From Paenibacillus pinihumi DSM 23905 = JCM 16419 (GTDB taxonomy: Bacteria; Bacillota; Bacilli; Paenibacillales; Paenibacillaceae): a stretch of 64,000 bases of DNA. The notes beneath the pieces are model-generated. The model was not told the origin of the DNA. It searched no databases and saw only the letters and a program-made list of their open reading frames with translations. The stretch is from the NCBI RefSeq assembly GCF_000422505.1, contig NZ_KE383868.1:134202-198201 (forward strand), in the 5' to 3' direction. Numbering within the stretch: the first letter of the stretch is position 1; every line of letters begins with the position of its first letter. Position numbers and translations under genes: made by a program. Below are positions 9,242 through 16,443 of the stretch, piece by piece.

Positions 9242-9880
9242 TTATCTCCAAAATGTAATTTTATCAGTGCCTAAACGTACTGACTCATGTCCTGCTTCTT
9301 TGGCTTTTCCTAATGAAACAATCATTACTGGAGCATACCGCTCTTCATCCATGTCAAATGCTTTGGCTACCTGGTCAACTTCAAAGCCTGCCATCGGATT
9401 CGTATCATAACCGTGCGCACGGGCTACTAACATGAGCTGCATGGCAAAGAGACTGCTGTCAATTTTAGCAACTTCAACTTTTAATTCTTTTGATAGCGTA
9501 GGGAACATGGATAAAATTGCTCCGAGTTGACGATCCCTTACTTCAGCGGGCATTTTCCCTTGTTCAACAGCTGTATTATAAATTTCTTCAGCATATAAAT
9601 AGCTCTCGGTATCACCAAAAATCAATAACATGGCTGATGATGTATCATTTTGCAATGTATTGAAGCGCACGAGAGGTCTCAGCTTTTCTTTTCCTTCCGG
9701 GGTATCCACCACAACTACACGCCAAGGCTGCATATTTGCAGAAGACGGAGCCAAGCTGGCTTCCGAAATCATCTGGCTTATTTCCTCTCTGGATATTTTA
9801 AAATTCTCATCATAGTTGCGGACAGAACGCCGTCCCTTGACGATATCGGCGAAATCATTATTTTGAGTATTGTTAAACAT
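9242..9880 (-). CDS. Nitroreductase-family FMN oxidoreductase
   Basis: A 212-residue cytosolic flavoprotein of the nitroreductase superfamily. The FMN-binding N-terminus is clear (KGRRSVRNYDENFKISREE, then SEASLAPSSANMQPWRVVVV), as is the C-terminal MIVSLGKAKEAGHESVRLG. Members use NAD(P)H to reduce nitroaromatics, quinones or related compounds; the natural substrate is not predictable. The longest frame starts 17 codons earlier, but AAAAGGAG sits 7 bases before ATG 9880, so this start is preferred. It is transcribed divergently from the MerR-type gene at 9998, and its promoter has MerR-type geometry (see 9948-9978), so control by that regulator is likely. Confidence 0.92.
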   Translation of the reverse strand: MFNNTQNNDFADIVKGRRSVRNYDENFKISREEISQMISEASLAPSSANMQPWRVVVVDTPEGKEKLRPLVRFNTLQNDTSSAMLLIFGDTESYLYAEEIYNTAVEQGKMPAEVRDRQLGAILSMFPTLSKELKVEVAKIDSSLFAMQLMLVARAHGYDTNPMAGFEVDQVAKAFDMDEERYAPVMIVSLGKAKEAGHESVRLGTDKITFWR

Positions 9881-9912
9881 AAAACGGCTCCTTTTGATAA
9901 CGTTAGATTTTT

Positions 9913-9941
9913 TTGACATTGTGCACGCCATTCGTTATCAT
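9913..9941 (+). promoter_or_regulatory. Sigma-A-type promoter of the MerR gene
   Basis: TTGACA at 9913-9918, a 17-base spacer and TATCAT at 9936-9941. The MerR operator at 9956-9975 lies just downstream, so bound regulator could repress its own gene. Confidence 0.6.
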
Positions 9942-9947
9942 AATCGT

Positions 9948-9978
9948 ATTATGAACTATAAACTCAGGTTTATAGCAA
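9948..9978 (-). promoter_or_regulatory. MerR-type promoter/operator of the nitroreductase gene
   Basis: On the minus strand, TTGCTA (9978-9973) and CATAAT (9953-9948) are separated by exactly 19 bases. This is the overlong spacer characteristic of MerR-activated promoters. A perfect 8-bp inverted repeat, CTATAAAC-TCAG-GTTTATAG (9956-9975), lies across the spacer as the expected operator. Confidence 0.75.
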
Positions 9979-9997
9979 GAGATAAAGAGGGCGTATT

Positions 9998-10351
9998 ATG
10001 AAAATAAATGATGTTTCAAAATTAACTGGTTTGCCAATATCAACACTGAGATTCTATGAGCGTAAAAATCTGATTCCGGAAAATTTTGTTAAAAGGGATG
10101 AAAATAATTATCGTATTTATGCGGAAGAGATTGTGGATTTTCTAAATGATGTAAAAACGCTTTTATCTGTAAATTTTTCTATAGAAGAGCTAAGTTTGCT
10201 GGTCAGCCAACAACAATCATATGAGTTAAAGAAGAAAATTTTTGAATTGAAAATTAAAGAAATTGATGACATCCAGAATCAATTAAGTAAGTCGAAGAAA
10301 TTCTTGAATGCAATCCTGGAAGGAAAAGCGAGTTTTCAAACGAAGTGCTAA
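9998..10351 (+). CDS. MerR-family transcriptional regulator
   Basis: A 117-residue regulator. Residues 1-68 are a winged-helix MerR DNA-binding domain (MKINDVSKLTGLPISTLRFYERKNLI...NYRIYAEE with intervening residues). The rest is a long dimerisation helix (about 72-105, lysine-rich) and a short tail ending QTKC. There is no cysteine-rich metal-binding loop, so an organic or redox signal is more likely than a metal. It diverges from the nitroreductase, and the shared 117-bp gap holds an operator of MerR type. The DNA is more AT-rich than the flanking germination operon. Confidence 0.9.
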   Translation: MKINDVSKLTGLPISTLRFYERKNLIPENFVKRDENNYRIYAEEIVDFLNDVKTLLSVNFSIEELSLLVSQQQSYELKKKIFELKIKEIDDIQNQLSKSKKFLNAILEGKASFQTKC

Positions 10352-10383
10352 TTGGGTAGACAAAAGATGCGAAGAGAAAGTAA

Positions 10384-10428
10384 AAAAGTAAATTACAAAA
10401 GAACTATTTCCTTTTGTAATTTACTTTT
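10384..10428. terminator. Bidirectional terminator after the MerR gene
   Basis: A perfect 18-bp inverted repeat (10384-10401 with 10411-10428), AAAAGTAAATTACAAAAG and its complement, 9-base loop. The A- and T-runs at the stem ends can serve either direction. Confidence 0.8.
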
Positions 10429-10483
10429 GCACAAAACCCGTATTTTGTACATATGTCTATGACAAGCATTAATCCCTTATTGT

Positions 10484-10760
10484 CTATTGATTTGTATGGA
10501 TTGTGTCTAACACCTTAGATTCAGAATAGAAAGTGTTCCATAAAGCGTTTGCCACACGTGGAATTGTAATCTTTCCCATAGCAACTATAATTTTGATTGA
10601 TCTCTTTGAGCCAGCATTACCTAGAATCCTCTCAGACAGTATTGCAATCACCTCACGATCAGTATCACCTTCGCACACGATTAACAAATCTGCGGTAGTC
10701 GCATCGATAGCTTGAGTGGCCAATACCCCTATTGCACCTTCTTCGGCTGCCTTAAACCAT
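10484..10760 (-). pseudogene. Fragment resembling a TOPRIM-type protein
   Basis: The frame is open from an upstream TGA to the stop at 10484, with no credible start codon or ribosome site; only a TTG at 10723 exists. The reading contains ADLLIVCEGDTDREVIAIL, which resembles the acidic first motif of TOPRIM domains found in OLD-type nucleases and related proteins. A short basic C-terminus follows. Without an N-terminal ATPase or other domain it looks like the leftover 3' end of a larger gene. A complete tiny gene is possible but less likely. The defence-system link is inference. Confidence 0.35.
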
Positions 10761-10805
10761 CAGAATTCCGAAAAGAAGTGTTAGACTCACCTAAGTAATA
10801 GAAAA

Positions 10806-10849
10806 CAGCGGCAGCTTGGACGAAAAAATAAAGTCCTAGACTGCCGCTG
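10806..10849 (-). terminator. Terminator of the isochorismatase-like gene
   Basis: CAGCGGCAG (10806-10814) pairs with CTGCCGCTG (10841-10849), with an inner GGAC/GTCC pairing. On the minus strand it is followed by TTTTCTATT. Confidence 0.6.
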
Positions 10850-10890
10850 CTATGTTGAACGGTAACGTTACCCGTTAATTCAATTATTGA

Positions 10891-11526
10891 TTATTCTATT
10901 GCCTTCATAACATCATTAGAATCACATACATACACACCAATATTACTCATTTCTTGGATACCCTTTTCGTACACTTGTGACATCGAATCTGCCACCATAA
11001 CAACACGAAAATCACGTTCGCTTGCTTCATACATTGATGTTCGTGGGCAATTAGGAAAGTTACAGCCTGTAAATACAATAGTATCGATGTTACGCTCTAT
11101 GAGGAAAGCTTCTAATTCAGTCTTATAAAAAGCACCCCAACGAGACTTATACATAACCCACTCGTTTTCTCCAACTGGCTGAAACTCCCCATTCATAAGC
11201 ATTTCGGCATCCATAGGACTATAATTTAAAGAGCGGATTTCACTAACCAATTCAGCACCCTTCGAATACGGAGCAACAATCCCGGCGCCTTTCTCAACAA
11301 GTTCTTTTCTGCAAATATCGACGTTGGAGCCATCTTCTTTATATAAACGAATTACATGCACAATCGGGAGACCTTTATCACGATACTTCCCTAACAAGGA
11401 CTTCATTTTCGGTAGCACTTCAAAAGTACCCTCGATTCGGGCAGGGGCGTTTGGCAAGGTAAAGTCATTTTGCGTATCTATGGTGACCAATACGGATGTG
11501 TTCCAATTTGGATTCGTATAACTCAT
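10891..11526 (-). CDS. Isochorismatase-family cysteine hydrolase
   Basis: A 211-residue cytosolic hydrolase of the isochorismatase superfamily (isochorismatase, nicotinamidase, carbamoylases and relatives). The catalytic triad is visible: Asp17 in TIDTQNDF, Lys127 in MYKSRWGAF and Cys160 in FPNCPRTSMYEASERDF. The Cys context (PNCPR rather than the DVCV of nicotinamidases) points to the broad uncharacterised cysteine hydrolase group, so the substrate is unknown. ATG 11526 is preferred over GTG 11538, because AGGTGAG lies 7 bases before it and overlaps the GTG. It has its own terminator and no functional partner next to it. Confidence 0.9.
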   Translation of the reverse strand: MSYTNPNWNTSVLVTIDTQNDFTLPNAPARIEGTFEVLPKMKSLLGKYRDKGLPIVHVIRLYKEDGSNVDICRKELVEKGAGIVAPYSKGAELVSEIRSLNYSPMDAEMLMNGEFQPVGENEWVMYKSRWGAFYKTELEAFLIERNIDTIVFTGCNFPNCPRTSMYEASERDFRVVMVADSMSQVYEKGIQEMSNIGVYVCDSNDVMKAIE

Positions 11527-11675
11527 GCTCAATCTCACCTCTCATAAATGGTAACACTCCACCAAATAAAGATAAAGATTTTTCCGAGAAAATTAACGCG
11601 CTTTTCTCACAAGCCAATTTGTTGAGCAAATCTGCCAGTTAGCTTAATGCTTTCTCCAGTCTAATACTTTATTTT

Positions 11676-11876
11676 TCAGTCTACAATTTTATTTTCACTT
11701 AACACTCCTAACGGTCTGTAACCTGTGCGCGGTTCGAGTTGTTCGAGGTTAAATAGCCTATTCAATAAGCGCTCGAAATCAAATCCCCGGCGCCTTCTAT
11801 CGGCCCCATCAGAATTGGCATCTAAGTTAATGAGTTTTTCATACTCTTCTTTTATATAAACCAAATCTTTCTCCAT
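11676..11876 (-). pseudogene. Truncated restriction-endonuclease-like N-terminus
   Basis: A 66-residue ORF with a good ribosome site (GGGGGAGAAA before the ATG). Residues ~26-55 read RRRRGFDFERLLNRLF...LEQLEPRTGYRP, closely similar to the beginning of the nuclease region of some Mrr-like or homing-type restriction endonucleases (RGxxFExxLNxLF). There the protein should continue for several hundred residues, but this frame ends after GVLSENKIVD. I read it as a 5' remnant. The TOPRIM-like fragment 1 kb away suggests a decayed defence locus. Confidence 0.45.
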
Positions 11877-11920
11877 TTTCTCCCCCTAAACCTGTCATAA
11901 CCAAATCAATACATATAATA

Positions 11921-12151
11921 TTAGTTTTCAGAATGAACGTCAGATGACGCCTCAATAAAGACATTTCTGCTTGAAGGGCCCCAATTTGCCCCCATATAAC
12001 CTGTCATTCCTTCAAGATTAACAAAACAAGGAAGTACGGTATACAATACACCTGACACTGCATTAACCCTAAACGTGATATGAAATCTCATGTTTGAGTT
12101 ATCGACTGGCGTGATCTGGGCCATATCCGGACGTATGGAGTTGGAAGACAT
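11921..12151 (-). CDS. Hypothetical protein (unrecognised)
   Basis: A 76-residue ORF starting at ATG 12151 and lying just past a terminator. I do not recognise it. It has mixed polar/hydrophobic composition (FHITFRVNAVSGVLYTVLP, GYMGANWGPSSRNVFIEASSD), no clear signal peptide or membrane segment, and no convincing ribosome site upstream. It may be the 3' remnant of a longer gene or non-coding. Confidence 0.25.
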   Translation of the reverse strand: MSSNSIRPDMAQITPVDNSNMRFHITFRVNAVSGVLYTVLPCFVNLEGMTGYMGANWGPSSRNVFIEASSDVHSEN

Positions 12152-12180
12152 AAGTGGTATGTAGAAAAATTATTATACAT

Positions 12181-12235
12181 AACCACGTATGTGAAAACCC
12201 CAAATCATATGTTTGGGGTTTTCACATACGTGGTT
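12181..12235. terminator. Long perfect palindrome, probably a terminator
   Basis: Two perfect 24-bp arms (12181-12204 and 12212-12235) with a 7-base loop. The stem contains GAAAACCCCAAA and its complement. It lies directly downstream of the VOC gene (minus strand), the position of a terminator. It is longer than usual, so a mobile-element end cannot be excluded. Confidence 0.65.
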
Positions 12236-12250
12236 AATTCGTTGAAACAA

Positions 12251-12607
12251 TTAGTATCTTGCCTGCCAAATAGTGATACGATTTCCATCTGGGTCATATA
12301 ACTCAAAATGCCAACCACATTCGCCTTCCTCAATAATTTCCTCAGTACGAACCCCCTGTTCGCTTAAATACATGTGATACCCTGTAATATCATCCGAAAA
12401 ATAAGCAGTTCTAGGAAGTGCTTTACCGATCACCATGTTTTGAACTACGGGAGCGTCCGTCCTGAGCGATTGAAGGTCAGGTTGCAATATGGCATGCGTG
12501 TCAAACACAAGTTCTGTTTTAAAACCAAGCACTTCTTCATATTCATTTTTTAACCAGGTTTGATTTGGTGAGAAATTTCGTGTAGAGATAGGAAAACTCC
12601 CCTTCAA
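12251..12607 (-). CDS. VOC-family (glyoxalase-fold) protein
   Basis: A 118-residue protein ending in GWHFELYDPDGNRITIWQARY-like sequence (12251-12310), the classic last strand of vicinal-oxygen-chelate domains. The conserved Glu of the metal site is in FELYDPDGN. The N-terminal half (EEVLGFKTELVFD) fits the first betaalphabeta repeat but its start is unclear: only TTG 12607 is available and there is no good ribosome site. Family members include glyoxalase I, fosfomycin or bleomycin resistance proteins and dioxygenases; no subfamily can be assigned. The N-terminus may be damaged. Confidence 0.65.
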   Translation of the reverse strand: MKGSFPISTRNFSPNQTWLKNEYEEVLGFKTELVFDTHAILQPDLQSLRTDAPVVQNMVIGKALPRTAYFSDDITGYHMYLSEQGVRTEEIIEEGECGWHFELYDPDGNRITIWQARY

Positions 12608-12642
12608 GTAGCGGTTTATTTATTAAACCTGTCTACTTGAAA

Positions 12643-12728
12643 GGAAGCATATCAAAATCGGTAGCCTGTTCCGTAATTTATAACAGCGGAGTTGCGAACT
12701 TTACCTCCGGAAAGCGTCTATCTGGTCC
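12643..12728 (-). repeat. Copy A of an ~86-bp direct repeat; 3' remnant of a hydrolase gene
   Basis: Matches 17429-17515 with about 5 mismatches. On the minus strand it encodes GPDRRFPEVKFATPLL and a stop, nearly the same as the C-terminus of the hydrolase at 17467 (GPDRRFPEVKFVTPL). The similarity continues past the stop codon. No upstream part of that gene remains; the decarboxylase fusion gene ends right next to it. Confidence 0.85.
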
Positions 12729-12730
12729 TC

Positions 12731-14491
12731 TTACTTATGTTCTATATTGGCGAGCACTCGCGCTACTGCGGCTAATGTCGCATGTACATCGGCTTCCGAC
12801 GTGCGCCAGTTGACAACGCTGATTCGCATTGCACGCCGTCCTCTCCAAACTGTGCCGCTGAAAAATGCCGTTCCTTCCGTGTTGATAGCGGCAATCACAG
12901 ATGTGGTCCGGGCGTCATGATCTGCTTCTGATGCATTGGGCTCTGGAGAAAGAAATCTAACCAGTGCTTGGTTCAGCGTGGGTGCGAAAATCAGTTCGGC
13001 TCCCTGTAACGCTGCGATACCGTTTGCAAGCGCGGCGGCATGGGCGCAACTCCGCTCAATGAGATCCGCCACGCCAGCTTTGCCAAGCTCACGCAATGCT
13101 GCATAAACTGCAAAGCCTCGTGCGCGTCGGGTCCAATCAGGCGTCCAGTTGATTTGATCGCGCGTTTCCTCGTCATGGGTCAGATAATTTGCGCTAATTC
13201 CCATTGCCGCGCGATGTGCATCGGAATCTGTTATTAAGGCAATTCCTATGTCCTTCGGTGTATTCAGCCACTTATGCGCATCTGTCGCCCATGAATGCGC
13301 AAGTTCGACTCCTGCCAGTTTGCTTTGATGTTGTCCACTTGCTCGCGCCCAAAGTCCAAACGCACCATCGATATGCACCCATGCCCCCGCTGCTCGTGCG
13401 ATGGGGATGAGTTCGCTGAACGGATCGATTGCTGCTACGTTAAGATCCGCTGCGTCAAGAATAACAATCGTTGGGCTGTCAGAAGCTTTAAGCGCTGTGG
13501 ACAACACATCTGCTGTGACACGAGCGTCTGCGTCGGTTGCGAGAGGCACCAAGGCAGCTGTTCCGATGCCGAGGAAGCGCAGTGCCCGTTCGATACTTCC
13601 ATGGCGCTGTTCCGAGGCCAAAATACGTATTGCGGGAGCTCCAGTCAACCCGTTTAGCTCTACATTCCATCCCCTGTCCCGAAGGAGCGCATGCCGTGCT
13701 GCTGCGAGGCAGGTGAAGTGCGCCATCTGGCAGCCGGTGGTAAATGCAAATGATGCTGTGCTTGGCAGATCAAGCACCTCCTTAACCCATGCCCCGGCAA
13801 CCTCTTCCACTACAGAAGAGGCTGGTCCGCAAGCATATAGAGCAGCGTTATTGTCCCAGGTGGAAGTGAGCCAATCAGCCGCAAGTGCAGAAGGCAGTGC
13901 GCCACCAATTACCCAAGCAAAAAAACGCCCCCCTGCGGAGCCCAAATGCCCTCCTTCGGTTGCAGCTACCAACTCGTCTATCACGCGTTCGGCGGGAATG
14001 CCATCATTGCTCAGGGGCAGGCCCAATCGACGCCGCAACGTAAATATGTCTGTAGTTGCGCTAACAGACTGCGTGTCCAGTCTGCTGAGAAAATCAACAG
14101 CGTGAATCTGGGTACGCTCAAGCAGAGAGCGGACATCCGACATTGCGGTTTCATTTTGAACACGAAAAGAACGTCCAGCAGCCGCATAATAGCCTCCCAA
14201 CTCCGCAGTAACATCGATATTTATTATATCGTCCGGTTGAATGATCCGATCATCCGAAATTCCGGGGACAATTTCATTGTTAATACTAATACATGTGTTG
14301 CTAAAGAAATTATTAGTTTTCTTAGGTGAGGGTACCGCTCCATGCCCTTTCAGAAACTGTCCCCCAATATCATCCAGCTCTTTTATCGTAATTCCTACAC
14401 GTGCGTGATGAATCATTTCATCAATCGTCAATGCAACGATTTTGCCAATTTTCTTCAGGCCATCAATATCGTTTTGATTTTTTTTTATCAA
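12731..14491 (-). CDS. Fusion: truncated methionine aminopeptidase + PLP-dependent decarboxylase
   Basis: A single 586-codon frame. Residues 1-~112 match the first half of type I methionine aminopeptidase (GLKKIGKIVALTIDEM, then CISINNEIVPGI, INIDVTAELGGYY). The second metal-binding Asp (normally in ADTG) is Ala here (YYAAAG, residue 104), and the His/Glu/Glu ligands are absent with the missing half, so peptidase activity is not expected. From Met117 onward it is a full-length group II PLP decarboxylase/aminotransferase-fold enzyme: His298 (EQRHGSI), Asp375 (HIDGAFG) and the Schiff-base Lys407 (ATDAHKWLNTP). Start TTG 14491 has GGAGG 7 bases upstream; Met117 (14143) has no visible ribosome site. 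The decarboxylase part is GC-rich and proteobacteria-like in style, which suggests transfer. The substrate is unknown. Confidence 0.85.
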   Translation of the reverse strand: MIKKNQNDIDGLKKIGKIVALTIDEMIHHARVGITIKELDDIGGQFLKGHGAVPSPKKTNNFFSNTCISINNEIVPGISDDRIIQPDDIINIDVTAELGGYYAAAGRSFRVQNETAMSDVRSLLERTQIHAVDFLSRLDTQSVSATTDIFTLRRRLGLPLSNDGIPAERVIDELVAATEGGHLGSAGGRFFAWVIGGALPSALAADWLTSTWDNNAALYACGPASSVVEEVAGAWVKEVLDLPSTASFAFTTGCQMAHFTCLAAARHALLRDRGWNVELNGLTGAPAIRILASEQRHGSIERALRFLGIGTAALVPLATDADARVTADVLSTALKASDSPTIVILDAADLNVAAIDPFSELIPIARAAGAWVHIDGAFGLWARASGQHQSKLAGVELAHSWATDAHKWLNTPKDIGIALITDSDAHRAAMGISANYLTHDEETRDQINWTPDWTRRARGFAVYAALRELGKAGVADLIERSCAHAAALANGIAALQGAELIFAPTLNQALVRFLSPEPNASEADHDARTTSVIAAINTEGTAFFSGTVWRGRRAMRISVVNWRTSEADVHATLAAVARVLANIEHK

Positions 14492-14895
14492 AAAAAAGCC
14501 TCCATTTCACGTATGATTTTTAGACAAATTTTATTTTAACACTACTATTCTTTTAAAATCTTGCTCATCAATTCGCATAACTCATCCTTACTTGTATTTC
14601 TTCAATAAATGTACATGGGCGAGAAAGGATTCGATCATCGTCATGCATAATGAGAGCCAACTATTATGTTACCGAAGTTCACTAATTCAAATTCGTATTT
14701 CTCCCATTATCCACTGAGTTTATCTATTTATTGGTCTTATTGATCGAACTAAATCATCGCTTTCCAAAGTTTTAAGTGTTCGTATTCTGTTACATAGAGT
14801 GATCTGTTTGTAATTTTGTTATCTTGCTGTTCAATTTCGAAATCCACACAGATGTACATCCATAGGGGTATACTAAAAACAGGAGGTGAGTCCAC
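14492..14895. other. Intergenic region between divergent units
   Basis: About 400 AT-rich bases between the fusion gene and adaA. A TATACT near 14870 could be the adaA -10. No gene, hairpin or repeat of note was found. Confidence 0.4.
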
Positions 14896-15519
14896 TTGTC
14901 CGATAATCAAGAAACAAATTTGGATCGCTGTTTGCAAGATGCAAGCCTTGAAAGTTCCATTCTCCCCCTCCCGGTCTCCGACGAACAATGGCAGGCGGTT
15001 TCGACTAACGATGCATCCTATGACGGAACCTTTTTTTATGCGGTGAGAACAACAGGTATTTTTTGTCGCCCTTCTTGCAAGTCAAGGCTGCCCAAAAGAG
15101 AAAACATTGGTTGCTTTGAACATGCCAATCAAGCAGTGGCCGCCCATTATCGTCCCTGCAAACGCTGCAATCCGACAGGACAGCGCTTGCCCGATGAGGA
15201 ATGGATTGCACTGGTAACGGAATACGTTGACAACCACTATGGCGAGTCATTGACTTTGGAAACTCTTGCATACTTGAGTCATGGAACACCCTACCACTTG
15301 CATCGAACCTTTAAGAAGGTCACCGGATCGACACCGGTCGATTATATCCAGCACATTCGCATCGAACAAGCCAAACGGCTGTTGTCGACCTCCGATGACC
15401 CGGTATCACAGATCGGTGAATCGGTCGGATTGGCGAATACGCCCTACTTTATTACCTTGTTCAAAAAAAGGACGGGCCAAACCCCTGAAGTTTATCGTCG
15501 GCAGCAACAACATCAATAA
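14896..15519 (+). CDS. adaA: AdaA-type methylphosphotriester-DNA methyltransferase / AraC-family activator
   Basis: A 207-residue protein with two domains. Residues ~28-100 are the Ada zinc domain with four cysteines, Cys57 and Cys61 (GIFCRPSCKSR) and Cys88 and Cys91 (RPCKRC). In Ada the first of these takes methyl from DNA phosphotriesters, which turns the protein into an activator. Residues ~105-203 are an AraC double helix-turn-helix. The TTG start has AGGAGGTGAG 5 bases upstream. The ogt gene follows 15 bp downstream, so methylation damage is expected to induce the whole repair operon. Confidence 0.95.
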   Translation: MSDNQETNLDRCLQDASLESSILPLPVSDEQWQAVSTNDASYDGTFFYAVRTTGIFCRPSCKSRLPKRENIGCFEHANQAVAAHYRPCKRCNPTGQRLPDEEWIALVTEYVDNHYGESLTLETLAYLSHGTPYHLHRTFKKVTGSTPVDYIQHIRIEQAKRLLSTSDDPVSQIGESVGLANTPYFITLFKKRTGQTPEVYRRQQQHQ

Positions 15520-15534
15520 GGAGGTCTCTTCCAC

Positions 15535-16053
15535 ATGACAACGAAAAACAGCAGCCCTATCTATTGGTCCCTGCTTATTTGCGAGGATTGGCACATTCAT
15601 ATCGCGGCAACGGATGACGGATTATGTTTTGTCGGTTCGCAAAATCATTCCTTTGAAGAATTGTTTACATGGGCGGCCAGTCGCCTGCCCGGGCGTGAGT
15701 TGGTACAGCATGATCAAAAACTTCAGCCTTATGCAGATGAACTCGCTGCCTATCTTCAAGGGCAACTTAATCAGTTCACGCTACCGATGACTTACAGCGG
15801 AACGCCTTTTCAGGAAGCGGTCTGGGAAGCATTGCGCGAAATTCCGTATGGACAGACCCGCTCGTATTCCGAGATTGCCGAGCACATTCAGAATCCGGCT
15901 GCGGTTCGGGCTGTTGGTTCTGCGATTGGAGCCAATCCCGTCCTCATTACAGTTCCCTGCCATCGGGTAATTAGCAAAAACGGTGCTTTGGCCGGCTATC
16001 GTGGCGGAGCGGAAATGAAAACCAGATTACTTGAACTGGAGCAACATGCATAA
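15535..16053 (+). CDS. ogt: Methylated-DNA-[protein]-cysteine S-methyltransferase
   Basis: Suicide repair enzyme that moves the methyl group from O6-methylguanine (and O4-methylthymine) to its own cysteine. The active site PCHRV (Cys142) and the upstream helix-turn-helix region (VWEALREIPYGQTRSYSEIA...) are intact; length 172 is normal. AAGGAGGT overlaps the adaA stop codon, so translation is probably coupled. In Bacillus the equivalent adaA-adaB pair is adjacent in the same way. Confidence 0.95.
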   Translation: MTTKNSSPIYWSLLICEDWHIHIAATDDGLCFVGSQNHSFEELFTWAASRLPGRELVQHDQKLQPYADELAAYLQGQLNQFTLPMTYSGTPFQEAVWEALREIPYGQTRSYSEIAEHIQNPAAVRAVGSAIGANPVLITVPCHRVISKNGALAGYRGGAEMKTRLLELEQHA

Positions 16054-16078
16054 ATGAGCAGAAAGGAGCAGTGCGACG

Positions 16079-16441
16079 TTGAACCTGCTGGAAACGGCTT
16101 TAACCGGTTTGAACTGGTCTGAGTTGCACCGGACACTTGATAAACAGGGCTTCGCCAAGCTCCCTCGCCTGCTGAGCGCGGATACTTGCCGCAAGCTTGT
16201 GCAAGAGTACGACAATGAGGATATTTATAGAAAGACCATTGATATGGCGCGTTATCGCTTTGGAATTGGAGAATATAAATATTATCAGGCTCCTCTTCCC
16301 GATGTTTTACAAGAGCTGCGCGAGGGGCTGTACCCGGAACTCGCCAAGGCGTGGGTACCGTTCATTCGGGAACCCGATACAGCATGGGCATTATCTTTCA
16401 TGACGCCAAGTAGCGCTCGTACGATTGCGAGGGAGTGGTGA
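16079..16441 (+). pseudogene. Truncated 2OG-Fe(II) oxygenase
   Basis: Residues 1-~100 look like the N-terminal half of bacterial 2OG-Fe(II) oxygenases that travel with ada/ogt genes (GFAKLPRLLSADTCRKLVQ, RYRFGIGEYKYYQAPLPDVLQELREGLYP split here). The frame stops at residue 120, before the jelly-roll core with the HxD...H iron site and the 2OG-binding Arg, so no catalysis is expected. Normal length is about 220-240 residues. The TTG start has GAAAGGAG 10 bases upstream. The next gene begins right after the stop, which suggests an internal deletion that joined the two genes. Confidence 0.7.
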
Positions 16442-16443
16442 TA

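Noticed and set aside
13401-14105. Plus-strand frame of 234 codons opposite the decarboxylase fusion
   Set aside because: Antisense shadow of a gene with clear catalytic motifs; Ser/Ala/Arg-rich with no recognisable fold or ribosome site.
14851-14860. GATGTACATC palindrome upstream of adaA as an operator
   Set aside because: Ten bases only, with no second copy; Ada-type activators bind A/B boxes rather than such palindromes.
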